Shown here one piece after another: positions 33,201 to 40,854 of a DNA stretch of 51,020 nt. Origin of the DNA: JACRIM01 sp038042195 (GTDB lineage: Bacteria; Planctomycetota; Phycisphaerae; UBA1845; UTPLA1); contig JBBTET010000002.1 in NCBI GenBank assembly GCA_038042195.1, positions 1 through 51,020 on the forward strand, in the 5' to 3' direction. The notes beneath the pieces were generated by a model. That model was given only the letters and a program-made list of their open reading frames with translations. It was not told the DNA's origin and did no database searches. The translations under genes were made by a program, and so were the position numbers. Each line of letters opens with the position of its first letter. Position 1 is the first letter of the stretch.

Positions 33201-35376
33201 GATCTTCCGCGTCCTCCCAGCCGGCGATCGCGCCGTCGAGGAGCGTTTCATTAGGCCGCACGATGATGACGTCGGCGCTCGTGCCGCGTTGAAAGCCAAG
33301 ACCCTCGCATCGTTCGCACCAACCCAACCGCGCGTTGAAGCTGAAATGGTGGGGCGTTAGCTCGTCATAGCTTGTGCCGCATTGGTCGCACGCGAGGTGT
33401 TGCGATATCCGTTGACTCTTCACCGATCCGCCCGCATCCACCGGCGCAACGACCATCACGCCTTTGCCCAGTGCCAGGCAATGCTCCACCGAGTCGGCGA
33501 TGCGCCCGCGCGCCGTCCCGCCGATGATGATCCGGTCGACGACGATCTCCACTTCGTGTTTCCGTTTGGCGTCGATGGAGGGCGTGGCATCCAGTTCGAC
33601 CATCGCGCCGTCGATCCGCGCACGCACATAGCCCTGCGCCTTGCAACGTTCCAACAGCGCCTGCCAAGTCTCTCCCGGCCCGCACTCAATCGGCGAGCAA
33701 AAGACGAGGCGCGTTCCCTTGTCCATCGACAGCAGCCGGGCCACGATCTCATCGCTGGTCTGTGTTCCGATCGGCCGTTTGCAGGCCGGGCAGTGCGGCG
33801 TCCCCAGCCGTGCCCACAGGACGCGCATGTAATCGTAAATCTCCGTGACTGTGCCGACCGTCGAGCGCGGACTCTTGCTCGCGGCCTTTTGCTCAATGGC
33901 GATGGCCGGCGAAAGTCCGTGGATGTGATCCACCTTCGGCTTCTGCAACTGGCCGAGGAATTGCCGCGCGTAGGCCGAGAGCGATTCGACGTACCGCCGT
34001 TGCCCCTCGGAATAGACCGTGTCGATAGCGAAGCTCGACTTGCCGCTGCCGGAGACGCCGCTGCACACGGTCATCGCCCCGCGCGGGATGTTGACCGTGA
34101 CGTTTTTCAGGTTGTGCTCTCGAGCGCCGACGACGGAGATGACGGAGAGAGGTTTGAGGCTGGAGGCTGGAGGCTTGCGTTTCGAGATTGGGCGCGATCG
34201 TACGGTCTTTTTGGGAGCGAGTGCATCTCTCAGCGATGTTCCCGTATGCGACGCCTTGCATGTCGCCACGTCCTCCGGCGTCCCAGCCGCTACGACGTGA
34301 CCGCCTGCATCGCCGCCTTCCGGCCCCAGATCAATGACCCAGTCCGCCGTCTTGATGACATCCAGGTTGTGCTCGATGACCAGCACCGTGTTGCCGGAGT
34401 CCACGAAGCCGTGCAACACCGCGAGCAGCCGACGAATGTCCTCGAAGTGCAGGCCCGTCGTCGGCTCGTCGAGGATGTAGAGCGTGCGCCCCGTCGCTCG
34501 CTTCACCAATTCCTTGGCCAGCTTGATCCGCTGGGCCTCGCCGCCGGAGAGGGTGGTGCTGGATTGGCCGAGCTTGATGTAGTCCAGTCCCACGTCGTGC
34601 AAGGTGAGCAGCATGGACTTGATTTTCGGGATCGGGTCGAAATGCTGGAGCGCCTCCTGCACGTCCATGTCCAGCACGTCGGCGATGCTTTTGCCGCGAT
34701 AGTGGATTTGCAGTGTTTCGTGGTTGAATCGCTTGCCCTCGCAGACCGGGCACGTCGCCCACACGTCGGCGAGGAAGTCCATCTCCACGCGATTCGAGCC
34801 GTTGCCCTCGCAGGCCTCGCATCGTCCGCCGCCCGACTCACCGGTGGAGACGTTGAAGCTGAATCGCCCCGGGGCATAGCCGCGCACCTTGCTGTCGGGA
34901 AGCCGTGCGAAGAAATCACGTATCTCGTCGAAAACCTTCACATAGGTTGCTGGATTGCTGCGCGGGGTGCGCCCGATTGGCGATTGATCGATGTCGATGA
35001 TCTTGTCGAGGAAGGGTTCGAAGGGCCGAGGGGCCGAGGGGCCGAGTGTGCGCATTTTGGCCGCTGCGCCATGCCGATCATTCTTTTTCTGAATCGACGC
35101 AGGTTTACGCAAGGGTGGGGGAAAGATGTCTATGCCGTCATGCTCACCTGGATGCGCGTTCTCCGCGCCGTTCAAGTCGCGCAGCAGGGCCTCGCGCAAG
35201 ATGTCATTGACCAGCGAACTCTTGCCCGAGCCGGACACGCCGGTGATGCACACAAAGCGGCCCAGCGGAATGCGGACGTCGATGTTCTTGAGGTTGTTGT
35301 GCCGCGCCCCATGTACCACGAGCCAGCGCGGAATGGGAGGTTCCTCGACGGCGGTCACGGTGGCGATCTTCGGCAT
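30256..35376 (-). CDS. uvrA: UvrA-type excinuclease subunit A with three ABC modules and a duplicated C-terminal extension
   Basis: 1706 residues, against about 940 for a normal UvrA. There are three Walker A sites GVSGSGKSS at about residues 48, 442 and 1060, and three signatures (LSGGEAQRIKLAKEL, LSGGESQRIRLASQI, LSGGEAQRVKLAGEL), each with DEPTTGLH or DEPTIGLH. Modules 2-3 are a complete UvrA order (IYSEG-RRYVES, SPAIAIEQKA, HCPACKRPIG, then NPATYTGLFD). Module 1 is an extra C-half-type module placed in front (NPATYVKVFDEI, CEACEGNG, CPVCEGKRF). Zinc CxxC pairs are present in all three. A C-terminal extension of about 345 residues contains two copies of a domain (WxxxGRRWHTEQRISRD and WKTDGKAWHLSQKVIRS). 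UvrA recognises bulky DNA lesions in nucleotide excision repair. Three in-frame microrepeat insertions lie between domains. Confidence 0.92.
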   Translation of the reverse strand: MPKIATVTAVEEPPIPRWLVVHGARHNNLKNIDVRIPLGRFVCITGVSGSGKSSLVNDILREALLRDLNGAENAHPGEHDGIDIFPPPLRKPASIQKKNDRHGAAAKMRTLGPSAPRPFEPFLDKIIDIDQSPIGRTPRSNPATYVKVFDEIRDFFARLPDSKVRGYAPGRFSFNVSTGESGGGRCEACEGNGSNRVEMDFLADVWATCPVCEGKRFNHETLQIHYRGKSIADVLDMDVQEALQHFDPIPKIKSMLLTLHDVGLDYIKLGQSSTTLSGGEAQRIKLAKELVKRATGRTLYILDEPTTGLHFEDIRRLLAVLHGFVDSGNTVLVIEHNLDVIKTADWVIDLGPEGGDAGGHVVAAGTPEDVATCKASHTGTSLRDALAPKKTVRSRPISKRKPPASSLKPLSVISVVGAREHNLKNVTVNIPRGAMTVCSGVSGSGKSSFAIDTVYSEGQRRYVESLSAYARQFLGQLQKPKVDHIHGLSPAIAIEQKAASKSPRSTVGTVTEIYDYMRVLWARLGTPHCPACKRPIGTQTSDEIVARLLSMDKGTRLVFCSPIECGPGETWQALLERCKAQGYVRARIDGAMVELDATPSIDAKRKHEVEIVVDRIIIGGTARGRIADSVEHCLALGKGVMVVAPVDAGGSVKSQRISQHLACDQCGTSYDELTPHHFSFNARLGWCERCEGLGFQRGTSADVIIVRPNETLLDGAIAGWEDAEDRPLLAAMIRALAKAMEFDVRRPVREMSHEQRHALMFGLGEKWIAVAPQATRLKSQDSGLKTHPFLRFQWKGFFPAIDEATRVSWQYRMKLQDLVTDVPCQSCDGGRVKPYPAAARLDGKSIVDACAMSLTEVHAFFKTLKLDARRAKIAGELLHEISARLDFLLDVGLEYLSLGRAAPTLSGGESQRIRLASQIGSGLTGVLYVLDEPTIGLHPRDNTRLIKALHKLRDLGNTLLMVEHDREVIESSDHLIDFGPGAGVHGGEVVAVGAPKELKRKAESLTGRYLANKAAIPVPTNRRVVVDSQKHLLVRGARHHNLKGLTVRIPLGRFVCVTGVSGSGKSSLITDILYPALAARIHRARLQPGAHDDIQGLNHVDKVINVDQQSIGDSPLSNPATYTGLFDIIRELFARLPDSKVRGYTVNRYSFNRPGGRCDDCEGLGQVCHEMHFLPDVWVPCETCGGTRYQRETLEVRYKGKNISDVLNMPVYQALEHFSNVPKLQRLLKTLDDVGLGYLSLGQAAPTLSGGEAQRVKLAGELGRPSTGKTVYILDEPTTGLHFDDLRKLLDVLHRLVDLGNGVICIEHNLDVIKTADWLIDLGPEAGDEGGRIVAEGTPEEIAKSTASHTGRLMRDVLAAGPHAERAVFNPAKAPKTIERLTIIGDVSETKMPWQTSGRRWHTEQRISRDGKPVEWESAALTFIIDEIERLGKGRLAPTDWNDRARVEVTAVAPKGVAQSAVPWFCHCLTGGRWLLDLNLRLPHGAFKENDLSKKLALKTLDDRDDIEAYGQTARVQLRPVLQTMDHARILIHDKKEIATPAFKAFLSAAWKKYLAMIDAMASSTVDAQPWKTDGKAWHLSQKVIRSGPILWKPMELLSIIGRITKTLPAVKVDWSAKVLVDLRMEDGRRVARIVTHRPEGLRVEIYVPPGRFTPTQVEKLGATQTLGRKDTGGPELSFVCQSMSQVDAKVLAETLHAAAESEDQA
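33016..33065. repeat. In-frame microrepeat inside uvrA (GAGTCCTGAGTCCTGAG type)
   Basis: A short repetitive stretch of GAGTCTTGAGTCCTGAGTCC followed by variants of ACTTGAGGC. It encodes RLKSQDSGLKTHPF between blocks of the module 2 region that are otherwise ordinary UvrA. The text SQDSGLK is of the low-complexity kind I recall from dispersed repeats. Confidence 0.6.
34151..34190. repeat. In-frame microrepeat inside uvrA (GGCTGGAGGCTGGAGGC type)
   Basis: GGTTTGAGGCTGGAGGCTGG and following text repeats GGCTGGA with a 7-base period. It encodes part of KPPASSLKPLS, in the linker between module 1 and module 2. Confidence 0.6.
35011..35048. repeat. In-frame microrepeat inside uvrA (GGGCCGAG x3)
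   Basis: GGGCCGAG repeats three times with an 8-base period (about 35023-35046), preceded by the related GAAGGGTTCGAAG. It lies inside a roughly 42-residue insertion that separates GEHDGI from LDKIIDIDQ in module 1; the same spacer in module 3 (HDDIQGLNHVDKVI) is much shorter. Confidence 0.65.
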
Positions 35377-35495
35377 CGGCGGATGGGGCTGGTGTTATTA
35401 TTTAGCTGGCGCACTTGCGCGCCGCTTGCGAATCAATGGCACACGATGGAATTACGTCGGCGTGGCGCGACTGGAACAATTCACGATCCGACGAC

Positions 35496-35568
<73 letters not shown>

Positions 35569-35652
35569 GTGTTGATGGACGGTATCACCCATCCATTGTG
35601 TCGTTACTTTAGTCCGCCGTCGTCCTCGCTGCAAGACGCCGCGCTCACGGAC

Positions 35653-36666
35653 TCATGGCTTGCTCCGCTCCGTCGGTACGGCGTTTTTCGCCGCGTCGCG
35701 GACCTGCCGGCCGGCTGCTTCGCTCGCGTGGTTTAGCTCGTTGTTGGTCAGTTCGTTCAGTCGCGGCTTCCCAGTCGCGCACTCGGCGAGCCACTCCTGG
35801 GCGAATCGACCGCTGCGTATCTCCGCCAAGATCGCGCGCATCTCACGGCGCGTTTCCTCCGTGACCAGTCGCGGCCCGCGCGTCAGCCCGCCATAGGCCG
35901 CCGTGTTGGAGATGCGATCCAACATGCCCTTCAAACCCGATGCGTATTGCAAGTCCACGATCTGCTTCACTTCGTGGATGCACTCGAAGTACGCCACTTC
36001 CGGCGGAAAGCCGGCCTCGATCAACACGTCGTAAGCCGACTTCATCAACTCGATCACGCCGCCGCAGAGCACGGTCTGTTCGCCGAACAGATCAGCCTCG
36101 CATTCCATCGCGAAGGTCGATTCGATCATGCCGCCCTTGCCCCCGCCGATGGCCGCTCCCCAGGCGATGGCCGTATCGCGGGCGTGACCGGACGCATCCT
36201 GATGGACCGCGATGATGCAGGTCAGGCCGCCGCCGCGCTGGTAGGCATTTCGCACGAGTGAGCCAGGCCCCTTTGGTGCGACCATGATCACGTCCACATT
36301 ATGTGGGGCGACGATGCGGCCAAAGCGGATGTTAAAACCGTGAACGAATCCGAGCGTCTGCCCGGCTCGAAGTTGAGGCTGAATGGATGCGCGGTGCAGG
36401 TCGCCCATTGACTCATCTGGCAGCGTGAAGATCAGGATGTCGGCCTGCGTTGCAGCCTCTTCCAGTGAAACAGGATCAAATCCATCGTCCAGGGCGCGTT
36501 GATGATTGGCCCCACCCGGACGCTGTGCCACGATGACGCGCAACCCAGAATCGCGGAGGTTCATCGCATGAGCACGGCCCTGTGAGCCGTAGCCCAGCAC
36601 GGCAAGAGTCTTGTCGGCGATGCACTTCGGTTGGGCATCGCTATCGTAATAAACAGGCAGAGGCAC
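35653..36666 (-). CDS. ilvC: Ketol-acid reductoisomerase (class I)
   Basis: 337 residues from GTG 36666 (MPLPVYYDSDAQPKCIADKT); an upstream TTG adds six implausible residues. NADPH site LAVLGYGSQGRAHAMNLRDS. Substrate and metal region FVHGFNIRFGRIVAPHNVDV, MVAPKGPGSLVRNAYQRGGG, and the acidic ECEADLFGEQTVLCGGVIEL with the Mg2+ ligands, followed by EVAYFECIHEVKQIVDL. The C-terminal knotted domain ends near WLAECATGKPRLNELTN. It reduces and isomerises acetolactate in valine/isoleucine biosynthesis. No other ilv gene is adjacent and no attenuator was recognised in the short upstream region, which is divergent from the 36742 operon. Confidence 0.95.
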   Translation of the reverse strand: MPLPVYYDSDAQPKCIADKTLAVLGYGSQGRAHAMNLRDSGLRVIVAQRPGGANHQRALDDGFDPVSLEEAATQADILIFTLPDESMGDLHRASIQPQLRAGQTLGFVHGFNIRFGRIVAPHNVDVIMVAPKGPGSLVRNAYQRGGGLTCIIAVHQDASGHARDTAIAWGAAIGGGKGGMIESTFAMECEADLFGEQTVLCGGVIELMKSAYDVLIEAGFPPEVAYFECIHEVKQIVDLQYASGLKGMLDRISNTAAYGGLTRGPRLVTEETRREMRAILAEIRSGRFAQEWLAECATGKPRLNELTNNELNHASEAAGRQVRDAAKNAVPTERSKP

Positions 36667-36741
36667 GCGGCACCGTGGTCCCAATGAGGTCGATCAACAT
36701 CGTCGTTCGCCAAAGCTATGCGATCTTCCTATCATACCCGG

Positions 36742-37605
36742 ATGAGTTCAATCGAGATGAGTCAGGTCGATGCGTGGTTCGCATCTGCACAGCCCCGGCC
36801 CCGCCGCCTCTTCGGCACCCAGACGTTCGTCACGTCGTGTCTGTTATTCGTACTGATGATTTCGATGTTCGGGGCGAAGTTCAACGTCCCCGAGGTGGTG
36901 TGTCTCGCGCTGCCGCCGTTGGCATTGGCGATGGTCGTCACGGTGGGGTGGCGTGCTGGTCGTCGTCGCAAGCAGTGTCGTGAGAGTCTCTCCAAGGCGT
37001 GGGAGCATCTGCAACTCGACAGCCCCGCTGAATCGGCGACCATCCTCGAACAGGTGCTGCGAATCCCCATCATGCCAGAGTCGGACCTTGGCCAGGCGAT
37101 GCTGCTGCTGGGTGGCGTCGCCGAGCGGATGGGGAGCCATGACGCCGCCGCGCGGGCCTACGAACTCATGCTCGTCCATCAGGCAGGCGACATTATTCAA
37201 TTGCAGGAGGCCCAGGTGAATCTTGCCGAGGCCAAAGTGCGCAATCACGAGCTCACGGATGCCGTCACGCTGATCCATCGCCTGGCGCAAGTTCCAATGC
37301 CGCCGCCGATCAAGGCCGTGTTTGAATTGGTGCGCTTGTTTCAGGAAGTCTTCATGGGCCACGCCCAGGACGCCCTCGTCAACGTGGAGGAGCGCCGCTC
37401 GCTGTTCCGAAAGTATCTTTCCATCCGCGCCGGCTTTGGTTACGGATTGCTCGCTGCCGCTTATCACCAAGTCGGTCAAACTGATTCGGCCGCCTCGCTT
37501 TGGCTCGATGCGACGACGCTCGCGAAACCGGATCGTCTGATTCGTGAGTATGCACTGCTGGAGCCGATTTCCAGGCTCTATCCGGCCGCGAGGAACCCGC
37601 TATGA
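36742..37605 (+). CDS. TPR-like membrane protein, first of a TPR gene cluster
   Basis: About 287 residues; the start is uncertain (ATGs at 36718, 36742 and 36757). Two hydrophobic helices (FVTSCLLFVLMISMFG and VVCLALPPLALAMVVTVGW) are followed by an Arg-rich cytoplasmic edge (RAGRRRKQCR). A helical repeat body follows (ESATILEQVLRIPIMPESDL, ERMGSHDAAARAYELMLVHQ, IQLQEAQVNLAEAKVRNHEL). This is membrane anchored with TPR-like repeats. Its stop overlaps the next start (ATGA). The next gene has the same plan, so the two look like diverged paralogues. Function unknown. Confidence 0.72.
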   Translation: MSSIEMSQVDAWFASAQPRPRRLFGTQTFVTSCLLFVLMISMFGAKFNVPEVVCLALPPLALAMVVTVGWRAGRRRKQCRESLSKAWEHLQLDSPAESATILEQVLRIPIMPESDLGQAMLLLGGVAERMGSHDAAARAYELMLVHQAGDIIQLQEAQVNLAEAKVRNHELTDAVTLIHRLAQVPMPPPIKAVFELVRLFQEVFMGHAQDALVNVEERRSLFRKYLSIRAGFGYGLLAAAYHQVGQTDSAASLWLDATTLAKPDRLIREYALLEPISRLYPAARNPL

Positions 37606-38417
37606 CCCGCGTTGAAGCGCGACAAGTGGCCCGTACGCTGCGTCGACAGTTCATGTTGTCATCGGTGACGACTGTGTTCCTGTTGCTGATGCTGGTGACA
37701 TGCTGCGCCGCCGCGCTCTGGCCGAATCTCAGTCCGCAACGCACTCAATCTCTCTGGTCCGCCGCCATGCTCGCGGGGATTGCGTGGATGGTGCTCACCG
37801 TGCTTAGTACGCGACAGGTCAAGTCCGCGAATCAGGCGGCGACCTATCTCTCGGCCGGCCGTCTCGATTTGGCGGAGCAGGAGTTGACATCAGCGTTGGG
37901 GTCGTTCAGTTTGCATCGCACCGGCAAGTTGATGGTCTGCCACAATCTCGCCGTGGTGGTGCATGGTCAGAAGAATTATCACGCCGCCGCCGAGTTGTGC
38001 GACGCCATCATCGGATTGCACGGCAACGTTTCGAAGAGCCTCGGTCGAGTCTGCCGGATGTTGCTAGCCGATTGCCGGCTTTTTCTTGGGGACACGCTTG
38101 CGGCCTTCAAGGCGTTGCAACCGTTGCTGGGGCGCGACGCGAAGCTGAGCCTTACGGAACAAATGATGCTCCTGCCCATCGAGCTGCGGTGCCTCGTGGC
38201 GCAGGGGAAGTATGCCGAGGCCGCCGACAATCTAGAATGGAAAGTCCAGCGGGCCGAGTTGTTGGACAGCTTCCGCTCCGCGCTCGTCCATGCCCTGCTC
38301 GCCAAGTCGCTGCGAGAGTTGGGTCGCAACGAGTCCGCCGACTTTCTCCAGCGACGGGCCGGCCTGCTTCATGACCTCAGCGAATTGAGCAAGGATTACG
38401 CGGGCCTACTGGATTGA
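37602..38417 (+). CDS. TPR-like membrane protein, paralogue-like neighbour of the preceding gene
   Basis: 271 residues. Two hydrophobic segments at about 18-42 (MLSSVTTVFLLLMLVTCCAA) and 50-70 (SAAMLAGIAWMVLTVLS), then helical repeats (ANQAATYLSAGRLDLAEQEL, CHNLAVVVHGQKNYHAAAEL, LADCRLFLGDTLAAFKALQP). It overlaps the preceding gene by four bases, so both are translated together. It has the same layout of two membrane helices and TPRs, suggesting an old duplication and a shared complex. No catalytic motif. Confidence 0.72.
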   Translation: MTRVEARQVARTLRRQFMLSSVTTVFLLLMLVTCCAAALWPNLSPQRTQSLWSAAMLAGIAWMVLTVLSTRQVKSANQAATYLSAGRLDLAEQELTSALGSFSLHRTGKLMVCHNLAVVVHGQKNYHAAAELCDAIIGLHGNVSKSLGRVCRMLLADCRLFLGDTLAAFKALQPLLGRDAKLSLTEQMMLLPIELRCLVAQGKYAEAADNLEWKVQRAELLDSFRSALVHALLAKSLRELGRNESADFLQRRAGLLHDLSELSKDYAGLLD

Positions 38418-38496
38418 CTCGACATCCGGGCCGATGCCGATAATATCTCTGGTCCTAGTGCCACCTGTGATCTAGTCGCCCTTTGGAGACGTCCTG

Positions 38497-40845
38497 ATGT
38501 CGCCTCTCATTCTGACCTCTGTTGTCCAACTCCTGCTCGCCCAGTCAACCGGCGATGCGCCTCCGACCGTGGCACCTGCGAAGCCGGTGGCCACAGTTAA
38601 GGCCATTGAACCCGGTTCCAACACCGACATGGGCCTCTGGCTCGTGAATCTCGCCCGCCATCAGGGCCATCTCGTCGGCCGCGGTGACCCTCGAAGCGCG
38701 TCGTTGCAAGTGCTCGCGTTGCTTGAAGCGGCTGCGGATGTTGATTCAGAATGTGCCGAGGCTTTTTACTGGTTGTACGACCTGCAACATCGCATGGGCC
38801 AGGACAAGGCGGCCCATGCCTCGCTCGCTCGCTACGTGAAACTCGCGCCGACCGATGAGGCCGCGCGGATTCGACTCTTTGAAATCGGATTGGAAGAACA
38901 GCAGAACGCCGAGAAGCGACTCGCCTTTGTGCAATCCGCCCTCAAGGATGCGCCGATGCCGCCTGCTTATGAGAGCGCGGTTCGATCCACGCTTGCCAGG
39001 CTTCGCTATGAGCGCCGCGAGAGTGAGGAGGCGGGCCAGGAAATCGAAAACGCCTTGCGGCTGAATCCGATGAACACCGAAGCCCGTGAACTCGCCTACG
39101 AAATGTACGGCGAGACCGAGGCTGAGTTGCAGCGTGTCGAAATGGCGTTGCAGCTTGTCTCCATCAATCCATCGCAGGCCAATCTGATTTGGGATCTCGG
39201 CGAGTTGCTTGACCGCCTCAGTCTGCACAAGCCGGCGCAGGAGTGGTTCAACCGTGCCATTGACCTGCACAAGCGGCAAGACTCGTCAAAAGTTCCCGCC
39301 GAGTTTTGGAACACGCTGGGCCTTTCCTACGTCGGCTCCGGCGATTTCGCCAAGGCCAAGGAATCCGCCGATCAGGCCTTGGGGGTCGACGCGACCTACC
39401 TGACCGCGCGGCTCATGCGGGCCAGCGCCGAGCGCAAACTTGGTGACGACAAGGCCGCCGACGAAGACATTGCCACCGTGCAAAAATCCTACGACGCGCA
39501 GGTGGACGAGATTATCTCCAAAAAGCAATCCGACAAGGCCGCCGAGATTGCCTGGTTCTATTGCTATTACAAGACTGACAAGGAAAAGGCACTCAAGCTG
39601 GCCGACATCGCGGTGGGGGGGGCCAATCCCGGTCGCCTTGCACAATTGGCTCACGGATACGCATTGCGTCTTAATGGCAAGACGGATGAGGCTCTCAAGA
39701 TTCTCGAACCGCTCGCCGCGTCCGATCAAATGGCCGCCGTCGAAGTAGCGAGAATATTCTCCGAGCAATCCAAAAAGGCAGAAGCTGTCACGCTGCTCAC
39801 CAAGGCCGCCGCTTTGCAATACTCCGGAATTGCCTTCAATCAGATTCGCGAACTCCTGACCAAGCTCGGTGAGAAGCCGCCTGAAGCACCGGTCTATGGC
39901 AAGATCACGGCCGCCCTTGAAAAGTTCCATCGCGACGTCTTCGACTTCCCCCAGCGGCCCGGCGAGTTTCTGAAATTCACGATCCGCACGGCTGCCGCTC
40001 CGACCTCTGTCGGCCCGATCAACGTCATTTTCCGAATGGAAAACGCCGGCCCGTTCCCGATCACCTTTGGTGAGGGCTTCATGGTGCGCCCGCTGGTGGC
40101 GCTCTCTGCGAATGTCGGCGGCGAGAAGGGCGTCTTCAAGGATTATTTACAGGTCTTGCTCAACGCCCGTGCCATGCTCCTGCCGGGGGATGCGTTGGAG
40201 AAGCAAGTCGCCGTGGATGTCGGCGCGCTGCGCGAGTTCATGATTCGGCGCAGTGGTGAAGACGCCTCCATTGAATTGATCGCCATGCTTGACCCTGTCC
40301 TGAAGAACAACATGCTTTCGCAGGGACCGGGCACGATGATCGCCGCTCCCCTCGTGGTGAAGCTCAAGGGTATCGATCTCTCGCCGGAAGCGACTGCGAG
40401 TCTCGTGCGATCCGTTACCTCTGCTAATTTGAGCGAGCGGATGATTGCCGCCCAGCGAATCGGCGGTGTTCTCGCATGGGCGGAACACAACACATCCAAA
40501 GCGGCGGCGGCGAAGTTGCCCGTGGACACGCTCCGGTCCGCGATGGCTCAAGCACTCGGTGACAAGGCATGGCAGGTCCGTGCCCATGCGCTTTGTGCGG
40601 CCTCTTGGTCCACGATGGATGGCCCGACGACTTCCGCCGCCGCGCCGACGGTGGGGGACTCCAATGCCGTACTGAAGACGCTGGCCGTCCGCCTCTTCGC
40701 CCCGCAGCAGGGGGAGAAGTTTAAGCCCGTCCTCGAACAACTCTTGAAGACCGATGCGAGCCATTTCGTCCGCCTTATCGCCGCGAGCTACCTGCCCGAC
40801 GGCGCACGCATGCAGGCCAGCAGTTCCGCCGTCGGTAGTCCGTGA
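38497..40845 (+). CDS. Exported TPR protein with beta-rich C-terminal domain
   Basis: 782 residues from ATG 38497 with GGAG upstream (GGAGACGTCCTG spacing). A short hydrophobic N-terminus (PLILTSVVQLLLAQS) with AQS suggests export. Residues of about 45-460 are TPR-like repeats (ECAEAFYWLYDLQHRMGQDK, FWNTLGLSYVGSGDFAKAKE, RLAQLAHGYALRLNGKTDEA). A second part (about 480-620) is beta-rich with an Ig-like texture (PINVIFRMENAGPFPITFGE, KQVAVDVGALREFMIRRS). The last 120 residues are helical (HEAT-like). It sits 79 bases after the previous gene and probably belongs to the same operon. Function unknown; envelope scaffold is the best guess. Confidence 0.75.
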   Translation: MSPLILTSVVQLLLAQSTGDAPPTVAPAKPVATVKAIEPGSNTDMGLWLVNLARHQGHLVGRGDPRSASLQVLALLEAAADVDSECAEAFYWLYDLQHRMGQDKAAHASLARYVKLAPTDEAARIRLFEIGLEEQQNAEKRLAFVQSALKDAPMPPAYESAVRSTLARLRYERRESEEAGQEIENALRLNPMNTEARELAYEMYGETEAELQRVEMALQLVSINPSQANLIWDLGELLDRLSLHKPAQEWFNRAIDLHKRQDSSKVPAEFWNTLGLSYVGSGDFAKAKESADQALGVDATYLTARLMRASAERKLGDDKAADEDIATVQKSYDAQVDEIISKKQSDKAAEIAWFYCYYKTDKEKALKLADIAVGGANPGRLAQLAHGYALRLNGKTDEALKILEPLAASDQMAAVEVARIFSEQSKKAEAVTLLTKAAALQYSGIAFNQIRELLTKLGEKPPEAPVYGKITAALEKFHRDVFDFPQRPGEFLKFTIRTAAAPTSVGPINVIFRMENAGPFPITFGEGFMVRPLVALSANVGGEKGVFKDYLQVLLNARAMLLPGDALEKQVAVDVGALREFMIRRSGEDASIELIAMLDPVLKNNMLSQGPGTMIAAPLVVKLKGIDLSPEATASLVRSVTSANLSERMIAAQRIGGVLAWAEHNTSKAAAAKLPVDTLRSAMAQALGDKAWQVRAHALCAASWSTMDGPTTSAAAPTVGDSNAVLKTLAVRLFAPQQGEKFKPVLEQLLKTDASHFVRLIAASYLPDGARMQASSSAVGSP

Positions 40846-40854
40846 TATTGCCCC

